From Pseudomonas viridiflava (GTDB lineage: Bacteria; Pseudomonadota; Gammaproteobacteria; Pseudomonadales; Pseudomonadaceae), in the NCBI RefSeq assembly GCF_900590755.1, contig NZ_UUOC01000025.1, forward strand, positions 248,001 to 312,000: a stretch of DNA of 64,000 nucleotides. Reading direction: 5' to 3'. Below the pieces are notes generated by a model. The model was not told the DNA's origin. It was given only the letters and a program-made list of their open reading frames with translations, and searched no databases. The position numbers were made by a program, and so were the translations under genes. Below are positions 35,635 to 45,534 of the stretch, one piece after another. The first letter of the stretch is position 1. Each line of letters opens with the position of its first letter.

Positions 35635-37713
35635 TTAAAGGCTGTTGATCAGCGTGCTGAAAATGGTCTGTGCCGCCTTGATGATCTGCGAAGAGGCTGT
35701 GTAGTACTGCTGGTACTTGACCAGGTTGGCCGCTTCTTCATCAAGGGAAACACCGGACACGCCATCTCGCGCACCCTTGGCCGAGGCGATCACCGCCGTC
35801 GTCGCTGTCACATCACTTTTACCCTGAGCGGCTTTGGTACCAACGCCCGAAACCAGCGATGCATACGTGGCCGAAATGCTGGTGCCCGTACCGCTGCCGG
35901 AAACACCCACGGTTTGCTTGGTCTGCAATTCAAGGGTTGCTAGGGCGTTGCGGTTGTCGGAAGAACCGGCAGGCGTCATCGCGATGCTGAACGTGTCATT
36001 GGCAGCCGGGGAGCCGCTGATGGTCATGGAAATCGTGTAGGTGTCCTGCGGGGTCGCAGAGCCATAACCCACTTTCAGATCCAGGGCGTTGTTCTGCCCT
36101 TGAACGATGGAACCGGTAACCGGCTGGCTATTGCCGTCCAGCACTGCATTACCTTTGGCATCCAGCAGGCTGTAGGTCTGGGTGCCGTTGGCAGCAACCG
36201 CGCCAAACAACAGCTTGACCGGGGCGTTAGCCACCACGGCGGCGTTGCGCGCGGCAATGGCCGCTGCACTGGCGTTGGCAGGCGTAGCGCTCAATACCGG
36301 CTGGGTGAAACTTGACGAGCCACTGTTGCTCGCACCGGCGGTCGCGGTCAGCGGTGCGGCGATGGCCAGCGCCTTCGGATCAGTCATGACCACTGCGATG
36401 CCTGAAGCGCCGTTGCGGGTTGGGGTGACCTTGAAGGTGTCGTTCTGATTGACGTACTGAGGTGTCGGCAGCGCCACCGTGAAGCCTTCAAACGAAGTCG
36501 TCGTCGGATCGCTCAGCTTGCCGGTACCTACCAGCGCGCCATTGGGCAAACGGCGTACGGTGAAATTGTCCCCGGCAACGGGCGGCGTCGCAGTGCTGTC
36601 GCCATCATTGAAGGTAATTTCATAGTCGTCACCGGTCAGCTTGCTGCTGTCGGTGATGGTGACATTCAGGTTGCCTGAGCCCGCACTGTTCTTGGCGTCG
36701 CCAATACTGCGCTGGCTGGTCAGGGTCGGATCATTGATGTCCTTGAACAGGTTGGCACCAAAATCACCATTGGCATCGACGCCCTGGCTCAATTGAGTAT
36801 TGACCTTGTCAGCCAGCACCAGGGCTACGCGCCCCAGCTCATTGGTCGCCGGCACCAGCACTTCTTCGCGATAGCGCAGCAGGCCACCGATGCTGCCACC
36901 GGTGATCACATCAGTGATGTCAGAGCTGTTGCCCTGCCCCTGAGTCAGCTTCAGGTTCAATTGCGATGGATCATCGCTGCTTGGCACTGCAGACATCTTA
37001 TAGGCAGTCGAACCGGTTACGAGGGACTGCCCCGTACCGATATAAACGTCGTAGCTGCCGTTGTTCTCAACAATCTTGGCACCCACCAGCTCATTGAGCT
37101 GACGGACCGTCTCATTGCGCGTATCGAGCAATGTGTTGGGCGTGGCGCCAGACGCTGCGGACGACGTGATCTGCTTATTGAGATCGGCAATGCTGCTAGC
37201 CAGTTTATTGACCTGCCCGGCCAGGGCGGTCAATTGACTGTTGAGGTTGTCGTTCTGCGAGGTCAGTTGAGCGGAAATCGAGTTGAAGCGACCGGCAAGC
37301 GAGCCTGCCGTAGTCATGAACGTTGCGCGGGACGAGGCGTCCGTAGCCTTGCCCGACGCCGTAGCCATGTCAGTGAAGAATTTGGCCAGCACCGTGGAAA
37401 CACCGGTGGCGGTGTCCGACAGCAAGGTATCGGTCTTGCTCGCCTGAGTCGAATAGGCAGTGGCGTCAGCGCCCAATGCGGTGCTGGTTTGCAACTGGGC
37501 ATCCAGGTAGCCGTTGTAGATCCGACGGATGTCGGACAGCGTTGTGCCGGAGCCGATGTAACCGGCGCCGATATTCTGCTGCAACGAAGCTGTGGTCATG
37601 ACCTGCTGGCGCGAGTAACCCGCGGTATCCACGTTTGCCGTGTTGTTACCGATGGTGCTGATCGCGGCACTACTTGCAGTCAGCCCTGAGAGCCCAATTG
37701 AAATCAGTGACAT
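35635..37713 (-). CDS. flgK: Hook-filament junction protein FlgK (HAP1)
   Basis: 692 residues. Starts MSLISIGLSGLTASSAAISTIGNNTANVDTAGYSRQ, the FlgK rod-type N-terminus, and ends in the conserved C-helix (SLDEEAANLVKYQQYYTASSQIIKAAQTIFSTLINSL). The coding sequence lies 10 bases after flgJ. It joins the hook end to FlgL and is exported with FlgN. Confidence 0.97.
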   Translation of the reverse strand: MSLISIGLSGLTASSAAISTIGNNTANVDTAGYSRQQVMTTASLQQNIGAGYIGSGTTLSDIRRIYNGYLDAQLQTSTALGADATAYSTQASKTDTLLSDTATGVSTVLAKFFTDMATASGKATDASSRATFMTTAGSLAGRFNSISAQLTSQNDNLNSQLTALAGQVNKLASSIADLNKQITSSAASGATPNTLLDTRNETVRQLNELVGAKIVENNGSYDVYIGTGQSLVTGSTAYKMSAVPSSDDPSQLNLKLTQGQGNSSDITDVITGGSIGGLLRYREEVLVPATNELGRVALVLADKVNTQLSQGVDANGDFGANLFKDINDPTLTSQRSIGDAKNSAGSGNLNVTITDSSKLTGDDYEITFNDGDSTATPPVAGDNFTVRRLPNGALVGTGKLSDPTTTSFEGFTVALPTPQYVNQNDTFKVTPTRNGASGIAVVMTDPKALAIAAPLTATAGASNSGSSSFTQPVLSATPANASAAAIAARNAAVVANAPVKLLFGAVAANGTQTYSLLDAKGNAVLDGNSQPVTGSIVQGQNNALDLKVGYGSATPQDTYTISMTISGSPAANDTFSIAMTPAGSSDNRNALATLELQTKQTVGVSGSGTGTSISATYASLVSGVGTKAAQGKSDVTATTAVIASAKGARDGVSGVSLDEEAANLVKYQQYYTASSQIIKAAQTIFSTLINSL

Positions 37714-37723
37714 GATTAAAGCC

Positions 37724-38962
37724 TTATAAAGTCGTGGAAGAGCCCGAGGCTGCTGCGTAGTTCTGGTAACTCTTCATCTGCTTCGCAATCTGCGAAATCT
37801 TGCTGGCATAGTCCGGATCAGTGGCGTATCCGGCTTTCTGCAATTCTTTTACAAACTGTTCTGGGTTATCGGCCGAATTCACGACTTCTTTATAGCGATT
37901 GTTGTTCTGCAACAGGCTGACCAGGTCGTGGAAGCTGTCGGCGTAGGAGTCGTAAGAACGGAAGTCCGCCGTCTCCTTGACCATCTTGCCTTCACGAAAC
38001 TCGCTGGTGATTGCCCGGGCCTGACCGCCATTCCAGCTGCCGGTGGCCTTGATGCCAAACAGGTTGTGGCTGCTGCTGCCGTCTTGCTGACGCATGATCG
38101 ACTTGCCCCAGCCGGTTTCCAGCGCGGCCTGTGCTACCAGCACCGTCGGATCGACACCGATACGGGCGGCAGCATCCTTGGCCAGCGGCAACATGGTCGC
38201 CATGAATTCGTCGGAATTGCCGAACGCTTTCTTGGCTGGCGCCAGCGGCGGCTGAGCCATGCTGCGCACGTACTGCGGCGTGGCCGGTGCCAGATTCGGG
38301 TCCATCGTCCAGTCGCCGTTGCTGCCGTCGGTCTTCGATGCGCCCGCAGCGCTGCGCGCGGTCGGTGACAGGACATTGGCGCCGGACGGCACGATACCCG
38401 CCATCAAGCGATCAGTGAGCTTGCTCGGCAATGACAGACGTCGGGAATTGAGCGCCGCGATATCGTTGCGCCCTTCCGCTCCGGCATGCGCAGCGGCTGC
38501 GGCGTCACCGGCAGCCGAACGTGTCGCCCACAACGGACGCTGGTAAACGCCGGTGGCAGTCGCGGTGGTCGCGGCTTTCGCATCAGTGACCGGCGCTTGA
38601 GTATCGGTCGCCGCGGTCTGCATGTTCTTGGTCTTGGACAGCTGACGCATCAGCACATCCTGAAGGCCGATACCGTTGCCCTTGCTGGACATGGTGATCG
38701 CCAACTGCTGGTCGTACATTTCCTGATACTGCCGGGTCGCCGGCGTATTCATCGGGTTGTCCTTGGCCAGCACTTCGTTGGCCTGGCGCATGCCCTTGAG
38801 CATCTGGCTGACGAACAGCGACTCGAATTCCTGCGCCACCTTCTTCAGGTTGGCATCGCTGTTCTTGTCGCCATTCTTCAAGGCGTTCAAACGATTGAGG
38901 TCGGTGTAAGCCCCCGAATCAACACCTGAAGAAACCGCGCTCTTGGGCATTTCCATGGACAA
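37724..38962 (-). CDS. flgJ: Peptidoglycan hydrolase and rod-scaffold protein FlgJ
   Basis: 412 residues. The N-domain is the rod-capping part (KKVAQEFESLFVSQMLKGMRQANEVLAKDNPMN, MYDQQLAITMSSKGNGIG). A 130-residue Ala-rich linker follows, then a glucosaminidase domain (about 250-400; DPTVLVAQAALETGWGKSIM with the probable catalytic Glu, SHNLFGIKA, FRSYDSYADSFHDLVSLL). It makes the hole in peptidoglycan for the rod in the periplasm. Overall order flgF-G-H-I-J-K-L is canonical. Confidence 0.97.
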   Translation of the reverse strand: MSMEMPKSAVSSGVDSGAYTDLNRLNALKNGDKNSDANLKKVAQEFESLFVSQMLKGMRQANEVLAKDNPMNTPATRQYQEMYDQQLAITMSSKGNGIGLQDVLMRQLSKTKNMQTAATDTQAPVTDAKAATTATATGVYQRPLWATRSAAGDAAAAAHAGAEGRNDIAALNSRRLSLPSKLTDRLMAGIVPSGANVLSPTARSAAGASKTDGSNGDWTMDPNLAPATPQYVRSMAQPPLAPAKKAFGNSDEFMATMLPLAKDAAARIGVDPTVLVAQAALETGWGKSIMRQQDGSSSHNLFGIKATGSWNGGQARAITSEFREGKMVKETADFRSYDSYADSFHDLVSLLQNNNRYKEVVNSADNPEQFVKELQKAGYATDPDYASKISQIAKQMKSYQNYAAASGSSTTL

Positions 38963-38967
38963 CTTCC

Positions 38968-40077
38968 TCAGATCACGATCAGGTCGGCTTGCAACGCGCC
39001 AGCTTGTTTGAGCGCTTCAAGGATCGCCATCAAGTCACCTGGCGCAGCTCCCACCTGGTTAACGGCACGAACAATTTCATCCAGCGTGGTGCCCGGACCG
39101 AACTTGAACATCGGGTGCAGTTCCTGCGCAGCATTGATTCGAGAGCGCGGCACCACAGCCGTCTGACCGCCAGACAATGCGCCTGGCTGGCTGACGATCG
39201 GGTCTTCGGTGATGGTCACAGTCAGGCTGCCGTGGGTCACGGCGGCCGGCGAGACCTTGACGTTCTGGCCGATCACGATAGTGCCGGTACGGGAGTTGAT
39301 GATGACCTTCGCGGCCGTCTGACCCGGATCGATTTCGAGGTTTTCCAGCACCGACAGATAATCGACGCGCTGACCCGGATCCAGAGGCGCAGTCACGCGC
39401 ACCGAACCACCGTCCAGCGCCTGGGCAACGCCCGGGCCGAGCAGATCATTGATCTTGTCCACCACGCGTTTGGCGGTGGTGAAGTCCGAACGGTTGAGGT
39501 TCAGAGTCAGGGTGTTGCCCTGATTGAAACCACTCGGCACGGCACGTTCTACCGAAGCACCACCCGGGATGCGGCCAGAAGACGGAACGTTGACGGTGAT
39601 CTTCGAACCATCGCGACCTTCGGCGTCAAAACCACCGACTACCAGGTTGCCTTGTGCGATTGCGTACACGTTGCCGTCCACACCTTTCATGGGCGTCATC
39701 AACAGCGCGCCGCCACGCAGGCTCTTGGAGTTACCGATCGAAGAAACGGTAATGTCGACGGTCTGACCCGGTTTGGCGAAGGCTGGCAAGTCGGCATACA
39801 CCGCCACTGCCGCAACGTTTTTCAGCTGCACAGTGCCCGAACCGGTGGGCACCTTGATGCCGAACTGGGCCAGCATGTTGTTGAAGGTCTGCAAGGTGAA
39901 CGGGGTCTGAGTGGTCTGGTCGCCCGTACCGTTGAGCCCCACCACCAGACCGTAACCGATCAATTGGTTAGCCCGTACGCCGGAAATACTGGCGATGTCC
40001 TTCAAACGCTCGGCGTGTGCGCCAAACGCTGTGGACAACAGCAGTGCCGCCGCTATCAATTGCTTGAGCTTGATCAT
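38968..40077 (-). CDS. flgI: Flagellar P-ring protein FlgI
   Basis: 369 residues from the ATG at 40077. A Sec signal peptide is evident ([22 protein letters not shown], cleaved before [13 protein letters not shown]). The body has [21 protein letters not shown] and ends [12 protein letters not shown], both diagnostic. The frame stays open to 40272 but that part overlaps flgH and has no signal peptide. It forms the periplasmic ring around the rod. Confidence 0.97.
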   Translation of the reverse strand: MIKLKQLIAAALLLSTAFGAHAERLKDIASISGVRANQLIGYGLVVGLNGTGDQTTQTPFTLQTFNNMLAQFGIKVPTGSGTVQLKNVAAVAVYADLPAFAKPGQTVDITVSSIGNSKSLRGGALLMTPMKGVDGNVYAIAQGNLVVGGFDAEGRDGSKITVNVPSSGRIPGGASVERAVPSGFNQGNTLTLNLNRSDFTTAKRVVDKINDLLGPGVAQALDGGSVRVTAPLDPGQRVDYLSVLENLEIDPGQTAAKVIINSRTGTIVIGQNVKVSPAAVTHGSLTVTITEDPIVSQPGALSGGQTAVVPRSRINAAQELHPMFKFGPGTTLDEIVRAVNQVGAAPGDLMAILEALKQAGALQADLIVI

Positions 40078-40090
40078 GTTTATCCCGCTA

Positions 40091-40804
40091 TCAGAAAGGG
40101 AACAACGGGCTGAGGAAGAACCGGTCAAACCAGCCTGGCTGGCTGGAATCGGCAAATGCTCCAGTACCTGAATACGTAATGCGCGCATCGGCCACACGGG
40201 TGGACGAAACGGTGTTGTCGGTGGCGATGTCATCGGCGCGGACCAGACCTGCGATGCGCACCAGCTCGTCACCGGTGTTGAGCGTCATCCACTTCTCGCC
40301 ACGGACCGCCAGAATGCCGTTAGGCATCACATCAGCGACCGTTACGGTGACCGAACCGGTCAGGCTGTTGCTCTGCGCCGCTTTGCCGTCCCCGGCTGTG
40401 CTGCGCGCACCGTTGTAACCGGCGCCCAGGCTCAGATCATTACCGCCAATCGGGTTGTTGGTGGTCAAACCCGAACCGAACAACGAAGTCAGGCCGATAT
40501 TCGCGGTGCTGTCTTTACTGATCGCCGAGGTGGCGGCCTTGCTTGCCGCCATCCGCTCGGAAAGCGTGATGGTGATGATGTCACCCACCCGGAATGCCTT
40601 GCGATCGCCATACAGGTTCTGCTCGAAGCCTGCCTGATAGATCGAGCCATTGTTCGCGGCTGCTGGCAGCGGCGTACGCGGCATCACCGGCGCGTAATAA
40701 GGGTCATTGGGCTTGGCGGAAGGCGCAACACAGCCAGTCAATAACGCTGCCCCGCAAAGGGCAGTGACCAACACAGAAAACCGCAGAACAGGAAGCCGTT
40801 TCAT
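40091..40804 (-). CDS. flgH: Flagellar L-ring lipoprotein FlgH
   Basis: 237 residues with a lipobox LLTGC (C25 acylated). Also [24 protein letters not shown] and [13 protein letters not shown], both FlgH signatures. It forms the outer-membrane bushing with FlgI. The stop is 13 bases before flgI. Confidence 0.97.
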   Translation of the reverse strand: MKRLPVLRFSVLVTALCGAALLTGCVAPSAKPNDPYYAPVMPRTPLPAAANNGSIYQAGFEQNLYGDRKAFRVGDIITITLSERMAASKAATSAISKDSTANIGLTSLFGSGLTTNNPIGGNDLSLGAGYNGARSTAGDGKAAQSNSLTGSVTVTVADVMPNGILAVRGEKWMTLNTGDELVRIAGLVRADDIATDNTVSSTRVADARITYSGTGAFADSSQPGWFDRFFLSPLFPF

Positions 40805-40897
40805 GACACTTAAAACCTCGCGGTGTAGCTGGCGCCGAACAGGCGCCTTATCGGATTGAGCGGGTGCAGCAACAGATCAAACAGGACAATCAAGGTG

Positions 40898-41686
40898 TTA
40901 CAGGTTTTGCGTCAGGTTTTGCAGCATCTGGTCAGCGGTGGAGATCACTTTGGAGTTCATCTCGTAGGCGCGCTGAGTGGTGATCATGTTGACCAACTCC
41001 TCAACCGTGCTCACGTTGGACGCTTCAAGGGTGTTCTGCAGCGTTGTACCCAGACCGTTCAGACCCGGTGTGCCGACCTGTGGCGCGCCGCTGGAAGCGG
41101 TTTCCAGATACAGGTTGCCACCGATGGCTTGCAGGCCGGCCGGGTTAATGAAGTCGGAAGTCTGAATATTGCCGATGATTTGCGGCGTTGCAGTCTGACC
41201 AGCCAGAGTGATGGAAACGGTGCCGTCCTGACCGACCGTGAAGGTCTGGGCATTCTGCGGCACAACAATGGCAGGCTCGAGAGCGTAGCCATTGGCAGTC
41301 ACGATCTGACCGTTGGAATCCAGGTGGAAAGTACCGTCGCGGGAATACGCGATGGTGCCGTCCGGCTGCATGACCTGGAAGAAACCACGACCATTGACCG
41401 CGAGGTCCAGAGGGTTCGACGTGGTTTCAAGGCTACCGGCCGTGAAGTTTTTCTGCGTGCCGACGATGCGCACACCGGTACCCAGTTGCAGACCCGACGG
41501 CAATTCGCTGTCCTGGGTCGACTGAGCACCCGGCTGGCGCTTGATCTGATAGAGCAAGTCCTGGAATTCGGCGCGATCACTTTTAAAGCCGGTGGTCGAC
41601 ACGTTGGCCAGGTTGTTGGAAATGGTCGTCAGGTTGGTGTCCTGAGCGGCGAGACCGGTTTTGGCGACATATAGTGCAGGAATCAT
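40898..41686 (-). CDS. flgG: Flagellar distal rod protein FlgG
   Basis: 262 residues, the standard FlgG length. N-terminus MIPALYVAKTGLAAQDTNLTTISNNLANVST and C-terminus VEELVNMITTQRAYEMNSKVISTADQML are the rod/hook axial motifs. It lies 46 bases after flgF; a 93-base gap follows before flgH. Confidence 0.98.
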   Translation of the reverse strand: MIPALYVAKTGLAAQDTNLTTISNNLANVSTTGFKSDRAEFQDLLYQIKRQPGAQSTQDSELPSGLQLGTGVRIVGTQKNFTAGSLETTSNPLDLAVNGRGFFQVMQPDGTIAYSRDGTFHLDSNGQIVTANGYALEPAIVVPQNAQTFTVGQDGTVSITLAGQTATPQIIGNIQTSDFINPAGLQAIGGNLYLETASSGAPQVGTPGLNGLGTTLQNTLEASNVSTVEELVNMITTQRAYEMNSKVISTADQMLQNLTQNL

Positions 41687-41732
41687 TGGTTCTCTCCTCG
41701 TGCGTCGGGTTACCGACGCAAGCTGTCAATAG

Positions 41733-42473
41733 TTAGCTCATTTGCAAGATGCGCGCCGCGGACTCGTCATTGGTCTCGGCTGTTTTCATCATCTTGACGT
41801 GCAATTCAAATTGGCGGGACAAGGTCAGCACGGAAGTCATTTCTTCCACGGCGCTGACGTTGCTCGCCTGGAGGAAGCCAGACTCGACCTGAACGTTCGC
41901 ATCGGCCGGCGCAGCTGCACCGCTCTTGGTGTGGATCAAGCCATCCGGGCCTTTGATCATGGTCTTGATGTCCGGGTTGACCAGCTTGATGCGGTCCACC
42001 TGAGCCATGACCTGAGCGCTTTCACCCAGCGAGCGAACACTGATGGTGCCGTCGGCGCCGATTTCAATCTGCTGCTGAGGCGGCACGGCAATCGGCCCGC
42101 CGTTGCCCATGACCGGCAAACCATTGCCAGCCCGCAACACGCCAAGAGCATCGATATTCATGCCGGCACTGCGGGTATAAGCCTCACCACCATCCGGGGT
42201 CTGGACCGCAATCCAGCCATCACCCTTGACGGCAATATCCAGCTCACGACCGGTGTCGATCATCGCGCCGCCACTGAAGTCTGTACCGGGACTTTCGCTC
42301 ATGGCATAGGCACGCGAGGGCTGAACCTCGCCAAATACCGGCATCGAACGCGCCTGCTCCAGGTCACGCATAAACCCGTTGGTCGAAACGTTCGCCAGGT
42401 TGTTGGCATGAGCCTTTTGCGCAACGGCGTTTTCAGATGCACCGCTCATCGCGACGTAAAGCAACTTATCCAC
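41733..42473 (-). CDS. flgF: Flagellar proximal rod protein FlgF
   Basis: 246 residues from a GTG start (MDKLLYVAMSGASENAVAQKAHANNLANVSTNGF). The GTG is preferred because AGGAGG lies 6 bases ahead of it, whereas an ATG two codons upstream touches the Shine-Dalgarno sequence. The C-terminal SNVSAVEEMTSVLTLSRQFELHVKMMK is the conserved axial helix. First gene of flgFGHIJKL with a probable sigma-54 promoter upstream. Confidence 0.95.
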   Translation of the reverse strand: MDKLLYVAMSGASENAVAQKAHANNLANVSTNGFMRDLEQARSMPVFGEVQPSRAYAMSESPGTDFSGGAMIDTGRELDIAVKGDGWIAVQTPDGGEAYTRSAGMNIDALGVLRAGNGLPVMGNGGPIAVPPQQQIEIGADGTISVRSLGESAQVMAQVDRIKLVNPDIKTMIKGPDGLIHTKSGAAAPADANVQVESGFLQASNVSAVEEMTSVLTLSRQFELHVKMMKTAETNDESAARILQMS

Positions 42474-42479
42474 AGTCAT

Positions 42480-42786
42480 CCTCCTCTGACAGACGCTTGC
42501 CGTCTGTAGCTGTTCTGAGAGGGATAAAGCAATTTCCGGTCCAACTTGTCAGGCCTGATACAAAGCACTGATTCATCAGCAAAAACAGGCGCGTCTGGTT
42601 TGCCAGGGATGCCGCATGAGCAGAATGCGGCGGCGGACTGCCACATTTGGCCAACCTGGCCTGCCCCACCGCCAAAAAAACTACATCGCTGATGAAAAAT
42701 GCGTAAGCCGACTAAAATTGTCACTGCGCAAAACCGGCGAATGATAGGCTGACGGACAACGCGAACCGCGAGGCAATACTCCCTAA
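42480..42786. other. Divergent regulatory gap upstream of flgF
   Basis: 307 bases. It carries the probable flgF sigma-54 element (42529-42543) and, near 42719, a TTGTCA that could be a -35 box for the rightward small gene. No gene is seen within. Confidence 0.6.
42529..42543 (-). promoter_or_regulatory. Probable sigma-54 promoter of flgFGHIJKL
   Basis: The minus strand reads TGGACCGGAAATTGC. The GG and GC dinucleotides are exactly 10 bases apart and TTGC is perfect, but the -24 box is TGGACC instead of TGGCAC. It lies 56 bases ahead of the GTG start. Confidence 0.62.
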
Positions 42787-42978
42787 ATGAAAGCACTTGC
42801 AAGCCTCTTGCCGATCATTGCGTCAGCCTTGATTCTGGTTTCAGCCACCAGCCAGGCCGCACCTGCCCGCTACTACAAGTGGCAGGGCGCCGATCGCATC
42901 GTCTGCGCCCAGACTAGCCCCGGCGAAGGCTGGAAACGGCTGAAGGGTTATTTCGTCAAAGCCGATTGTTCGATTTGA
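42787..42978 (+). CDS. Small secreted hypothetical protein (63 aa)
   Basis: Not recognised. An N-terminal signal peptide is clear (MKALASLLPIIASALILVSATSQA, cleaved before APARYYKW), leaving about 39 residues with two cysteines (RIVCAQ, KADCSI) that could form a disulfide. Located divergently from flgF and convergent with the second hook gene. The Shine-Dalgarno sequence is weak (GAGG 14 bases upstream), but the export signal and codon pattern argue for a real gene. A link to flagella is by position only. Confidence 0.65.
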   Translation: MKALASLLPIIASALILVSATSQAAPARYYKWQGADRIVCAQTSPGEGWKRLKGYFVKADCSI

Positions 42979-43640
42979 GCGTTGAAATGAATCCTCTGGA
43001 TCGCTGTCCCTACGGAAGCGGTGTTTGCCCGCGATAACGGCGCCTCGGTCTGTCAGGCTTACCGCGTTATCGTTGATCGCGGGCAAGCCTCGCTCCCACA
43101 TATGATCGCCAAACCCGTTGGAGCAAGGCTTGCCCGCGAACCAGGCGCCTCGGTCTGTCAGGCACACCGCGTTATTGTTCATCACGGGCAAGCCTCGCTC
43201 CCACATATGATCGCCGAACCCGTTGGAGTGAGACTTGCCCGCGAACCAGGCGCCTCGGTCTGTCAGGGATACCGAGTCATCTTTCTTCGCGGGCAAGCCC
43301 GGCTCCAACGGAAGATCTCCGTCCCTGTGGGAGCGGTGCTTGCCCGCGATACCGGCGCCTCGGTCTGTCAGGCATACCGCGTTATTGTTCATCGCGGGCA
43401 AGCCTCGCTCCCACATATGATCGCCGAACCCGTTGGAGCGAGGCTTGCCCGCGAACCAGGCGACTCGGTCTGTCAGGGATACCGAGTCATCTTTCTTCGC
43501 CGGCAAGCCCGGCTCCAACGGAGGATCTCCGTCCCTGTGGGAGCGGTGCTTGCCCGCGATTCGGGCGCCTCGGTTTTGTCAAGCGCACCGCGCCAACAGT
43601 CATCGCCGGTAAGCCTCGCTCCCACAGAGACAAAGAGACA
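42979..43640. other. Non-coding interval between the small secreted gene and flgE2
   Basis: 662 bases occupied almost entirely by the tandem REP array described separately. Both neighbouring genes end here (convergent), so the interval contains no promoter need. Confidence 0.8.
43021..43625. repeat. Tandem REP array with an exact 105-bp period
   Basis: The word GCCTCGGTCTGTCAGG or a near copy starts at 43042, 43147, 43252, 43357, 43462 and 43567, always 105 bases apart. Each unit contains inward and outward REP cores (GCTTGCCCGCG and CGCGGGCAAGC). Two spacer types occur, ATATGATCGCC and GATCTCCGTCCCTGT, so that 43147-43356 is a near duplicate of 43357-43566 (210-bp higher-order unit). Because 105 is divisible by 3, both strands stay open across it. 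Confidence 0.92.
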
Positions 43641-45389
43641 TCAGGTGGATTGAATCAACGTCTGCATCACCGTCGCCTCCGTGGAAATGGCCTTGGAGTT
43701 GGCCTGATACGCCGTCTGAGCCTGGATCAGTTCAATGAGCTCATCAGCCAGAACCACATTGGACCCCTCCAATGCTCCACCTTTCACACTGCCCCGGATG
43801 CCCGAGCCAGGAGCGCCGTATGTCGCGACCCCGGACGCCTGGGTTTCTGCCCAGCGATTACCACTGGTGGGCTGCAAGCCCTGATCATTGGAGAAGCTGG
43901 CGAGCATCACCTGACCAATCGTGCGGTATAGCCCGTTGTTGAATCCCGCCCGCAGCAGCCCATCGCGACTGACACTCAAACTGTTCATGGACCCCGCGGC
44001 ATGCCCGTCGACAAATTGCGAAGCACGCGATGTCGGCGCATTAAATTGCGTCACGCTGCTGAAGTCGATGGCAATGCCTTCGCCGCTGGCCGCTGCGCCG
44101 TTGGACACCCAGCTTTCCTGACGCGTGCCTCCATACGTCAGCGTCGCTGGCACCCAGCCCTGCAACTGCAAGGAATCTCCATTGTTCATGGCCAGGCCGG
44201 ATGCACCGGTCAGCGACCTCAGCGTGCCATTGCTATTGAATACGACGCGGGCCGTCAGGGGGGAATCGGACTCTGGTGTTTGCGGGTTACGACCATTGAC
44301 CAGCAGGTGCATCTGCCAGCTGTTGTGACCGTCCTTGACGAAGTAACGCTTCATCTCATGCTGGTTGCCCTGACTGTCAAAGATCGGGCTGGCGAAAACC
44401 GCGCTGTAGGTGTTTACGTCTTTCGGATCAAACTCCGGGACTGGGCGCACCATCACCGGATCCGCATCGGCAAGGGCACTGCCAGCCCCATCATCAAGCC
44501 CCAATGACACCAGGCCGCCATTGGGCACACCACTGGCCATCCAATGCTGACTTTCAAACTTCGCCGGTACCCAACCGTTGAGGGAAAACTCACTGTTGGA
44601 GACTTTCTGCACATGCTGACTGCTGGCTGAATAGCGCAGTGTTCCATCTGCAGCCCTGTCCAACGTTACGTGCATCGGGCTTGCGCTCGCCGGGTCAACC
44701 GGATTGCGGCCATCGATCAGAATGTACATGGACCACTGATTATCTTCGCTCTTGACGAAGTACTGCTTGAGTTCATGGTCGGCTCCCGCTGCCGGGGCGA
44801 TACCTTTATCCTGGATCGTCCGGCTGGTCATGCGCGTATAAGAAGCCGGGTCCGTGGGGCTGAACTTGGGCAGTTGCGCAAGCGATGCCCTGGAAGCATC
44901 CAGATTGACGGCTTCAGAGATTCGCGTAGTGGATTTCGGCGCCATATTGGACATATCAATCTTCATATCCATGCGCACGCCATCCATGACCTGACCCTTG
45001 TCATCGACGCCAAAGCCCTGCAACCGCCCGCCTTCGCTGTCGACCACAAAGTCTTCGGCATCCTTCTGAAAAGCTCCGGCCCGGGTGTACGCGACAGAGC
45101 CACGGTCACTGACGACAAAGAAACCACCGCCCTGAATACGCATATCCAGAGGCCGGCCATTGGTGGAGATGTTGTCACCCTCATTGAAGTTCTGCGTGAC
45201 ACTGGCAAGGCGCACCCCGCCGCCAACAGCATGACCGCCACTGCCCAGATGGCTCGCCGGATACAAGGCCGCAAAGTCCGCACGCGAGGACTTGAAGCCG
45301 ATGGTTCCGACATTGGCAATGTTGTTGCCCGCGTTTTCCAGTCTTTTATTGGCCGCGTGAATTCCACTGATAGACACATTGAACGACAT
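43641..45389 (-). CDS. Second flagellar hook-like protein FlgE2 with duplicated middle domain
   Basis: 582 residues. N-terminus MSFNVSISGIHAANKRLENAGNNIANV and C-terminus LIELIQAQTAYQANSKAISTEATVMQTLIQST are hook axial motifs like FlgE. The centre holds two copies of one module: about 176-300 (KFSPTDPASYT, HELKQYFVKSEDNQWSMYILIDGRNP) and about 318-443 (EFDPKDVNTYS, HEMKRYFVKDGHNSWQMHLLVNGRNP). This explains its 126-residue excess over the neighbouring FlgE. AGGGAG precedes the ATG. An intrinsic terminator separates it from flgE, so it may be separately expressed; no sigma-54 or FliA box was recognised ahead of it. Confidence 0.9.
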   Translation of the reverse strand: MSFNVSISGIHAANKRLENAGNNIANVGTIGFKSSRADFAALYPASHLGSGGHAVGGGVRLASVTQNFNEGDNISTNGRPLDMRIQGGGFFVVSDRGSVAYTRAGAFQKDAEDFVVDSEGGRLQGFGVDDKGQVMDGVRMDMKIDMSNMAPKSTTRISEAVNLDASRASLAQLPKFSPTDPASYTRMTSRTIQDKGIAPAAGADHELKQYFVKSEDNQWSMYILIDGRNPVDPASASPMHVTLDRAADGTLRYSASSQHVQKVSNSEFSLNGWVPAKFESQHWMASGVPNGGLVSLGLDDGAGSALADADPVMVRPVPEFDPKDVNTYSAVFASPIFDSQGNQHEMKRYFVKDGHNSWQMHLLVNGRNPQTPESDSPLTARVVFNSNGTLRSLTGASGLAMNNGDSLQLQGWVPATLTYGGTRQESWVSNGAAASGEGIAIDFSSVTQFNAPTSRASQFVDGHAAGSMNSLSVSRDGLLRAGFNNGLYRTIGQVMLASFSNDQGLQPTSGNRWAETQASGVATYGAPGSGIRGSVKGGALEGSNVVLADELIELIQAQTAYQANSKAISTEATVMQTLIQST

Positions 45390-45534
45390 ATCAAACTCCC
45401 TACCGAAAACGGTATTGGTTAAGGAGTTTTTATTCTCACACTACCCTGCGTAGGACGTTTCCAAGACGCTTGAGGGACAGTTCCGCAAATAAAAAAACGA
45501 AAAATATCAGTAATTTACGATTCAAAGAGACACA

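Noticed and set aside
43021..43625. CRISPR array
   Set aside because: The repeat unit is 105 bp with palindromic REP cores and near-identical spacers; there are no cas genes and no unique spacers.
42841..43653. Repeat proteins of 210 and 225 codons on either strand of the REP array
   Set aside because: Openness follows from the 105-bp period being a multiple of three; no ribosome-binding site, and the repeat is a REP element.
45390..45534. Sigma-54 or FliA promoter for flgE2
   Set aside because: I searched for GG-N10-GC and for TAAAG-N14-GCCGATAA on the minus strand and found no acceptable match, so none is claimed.
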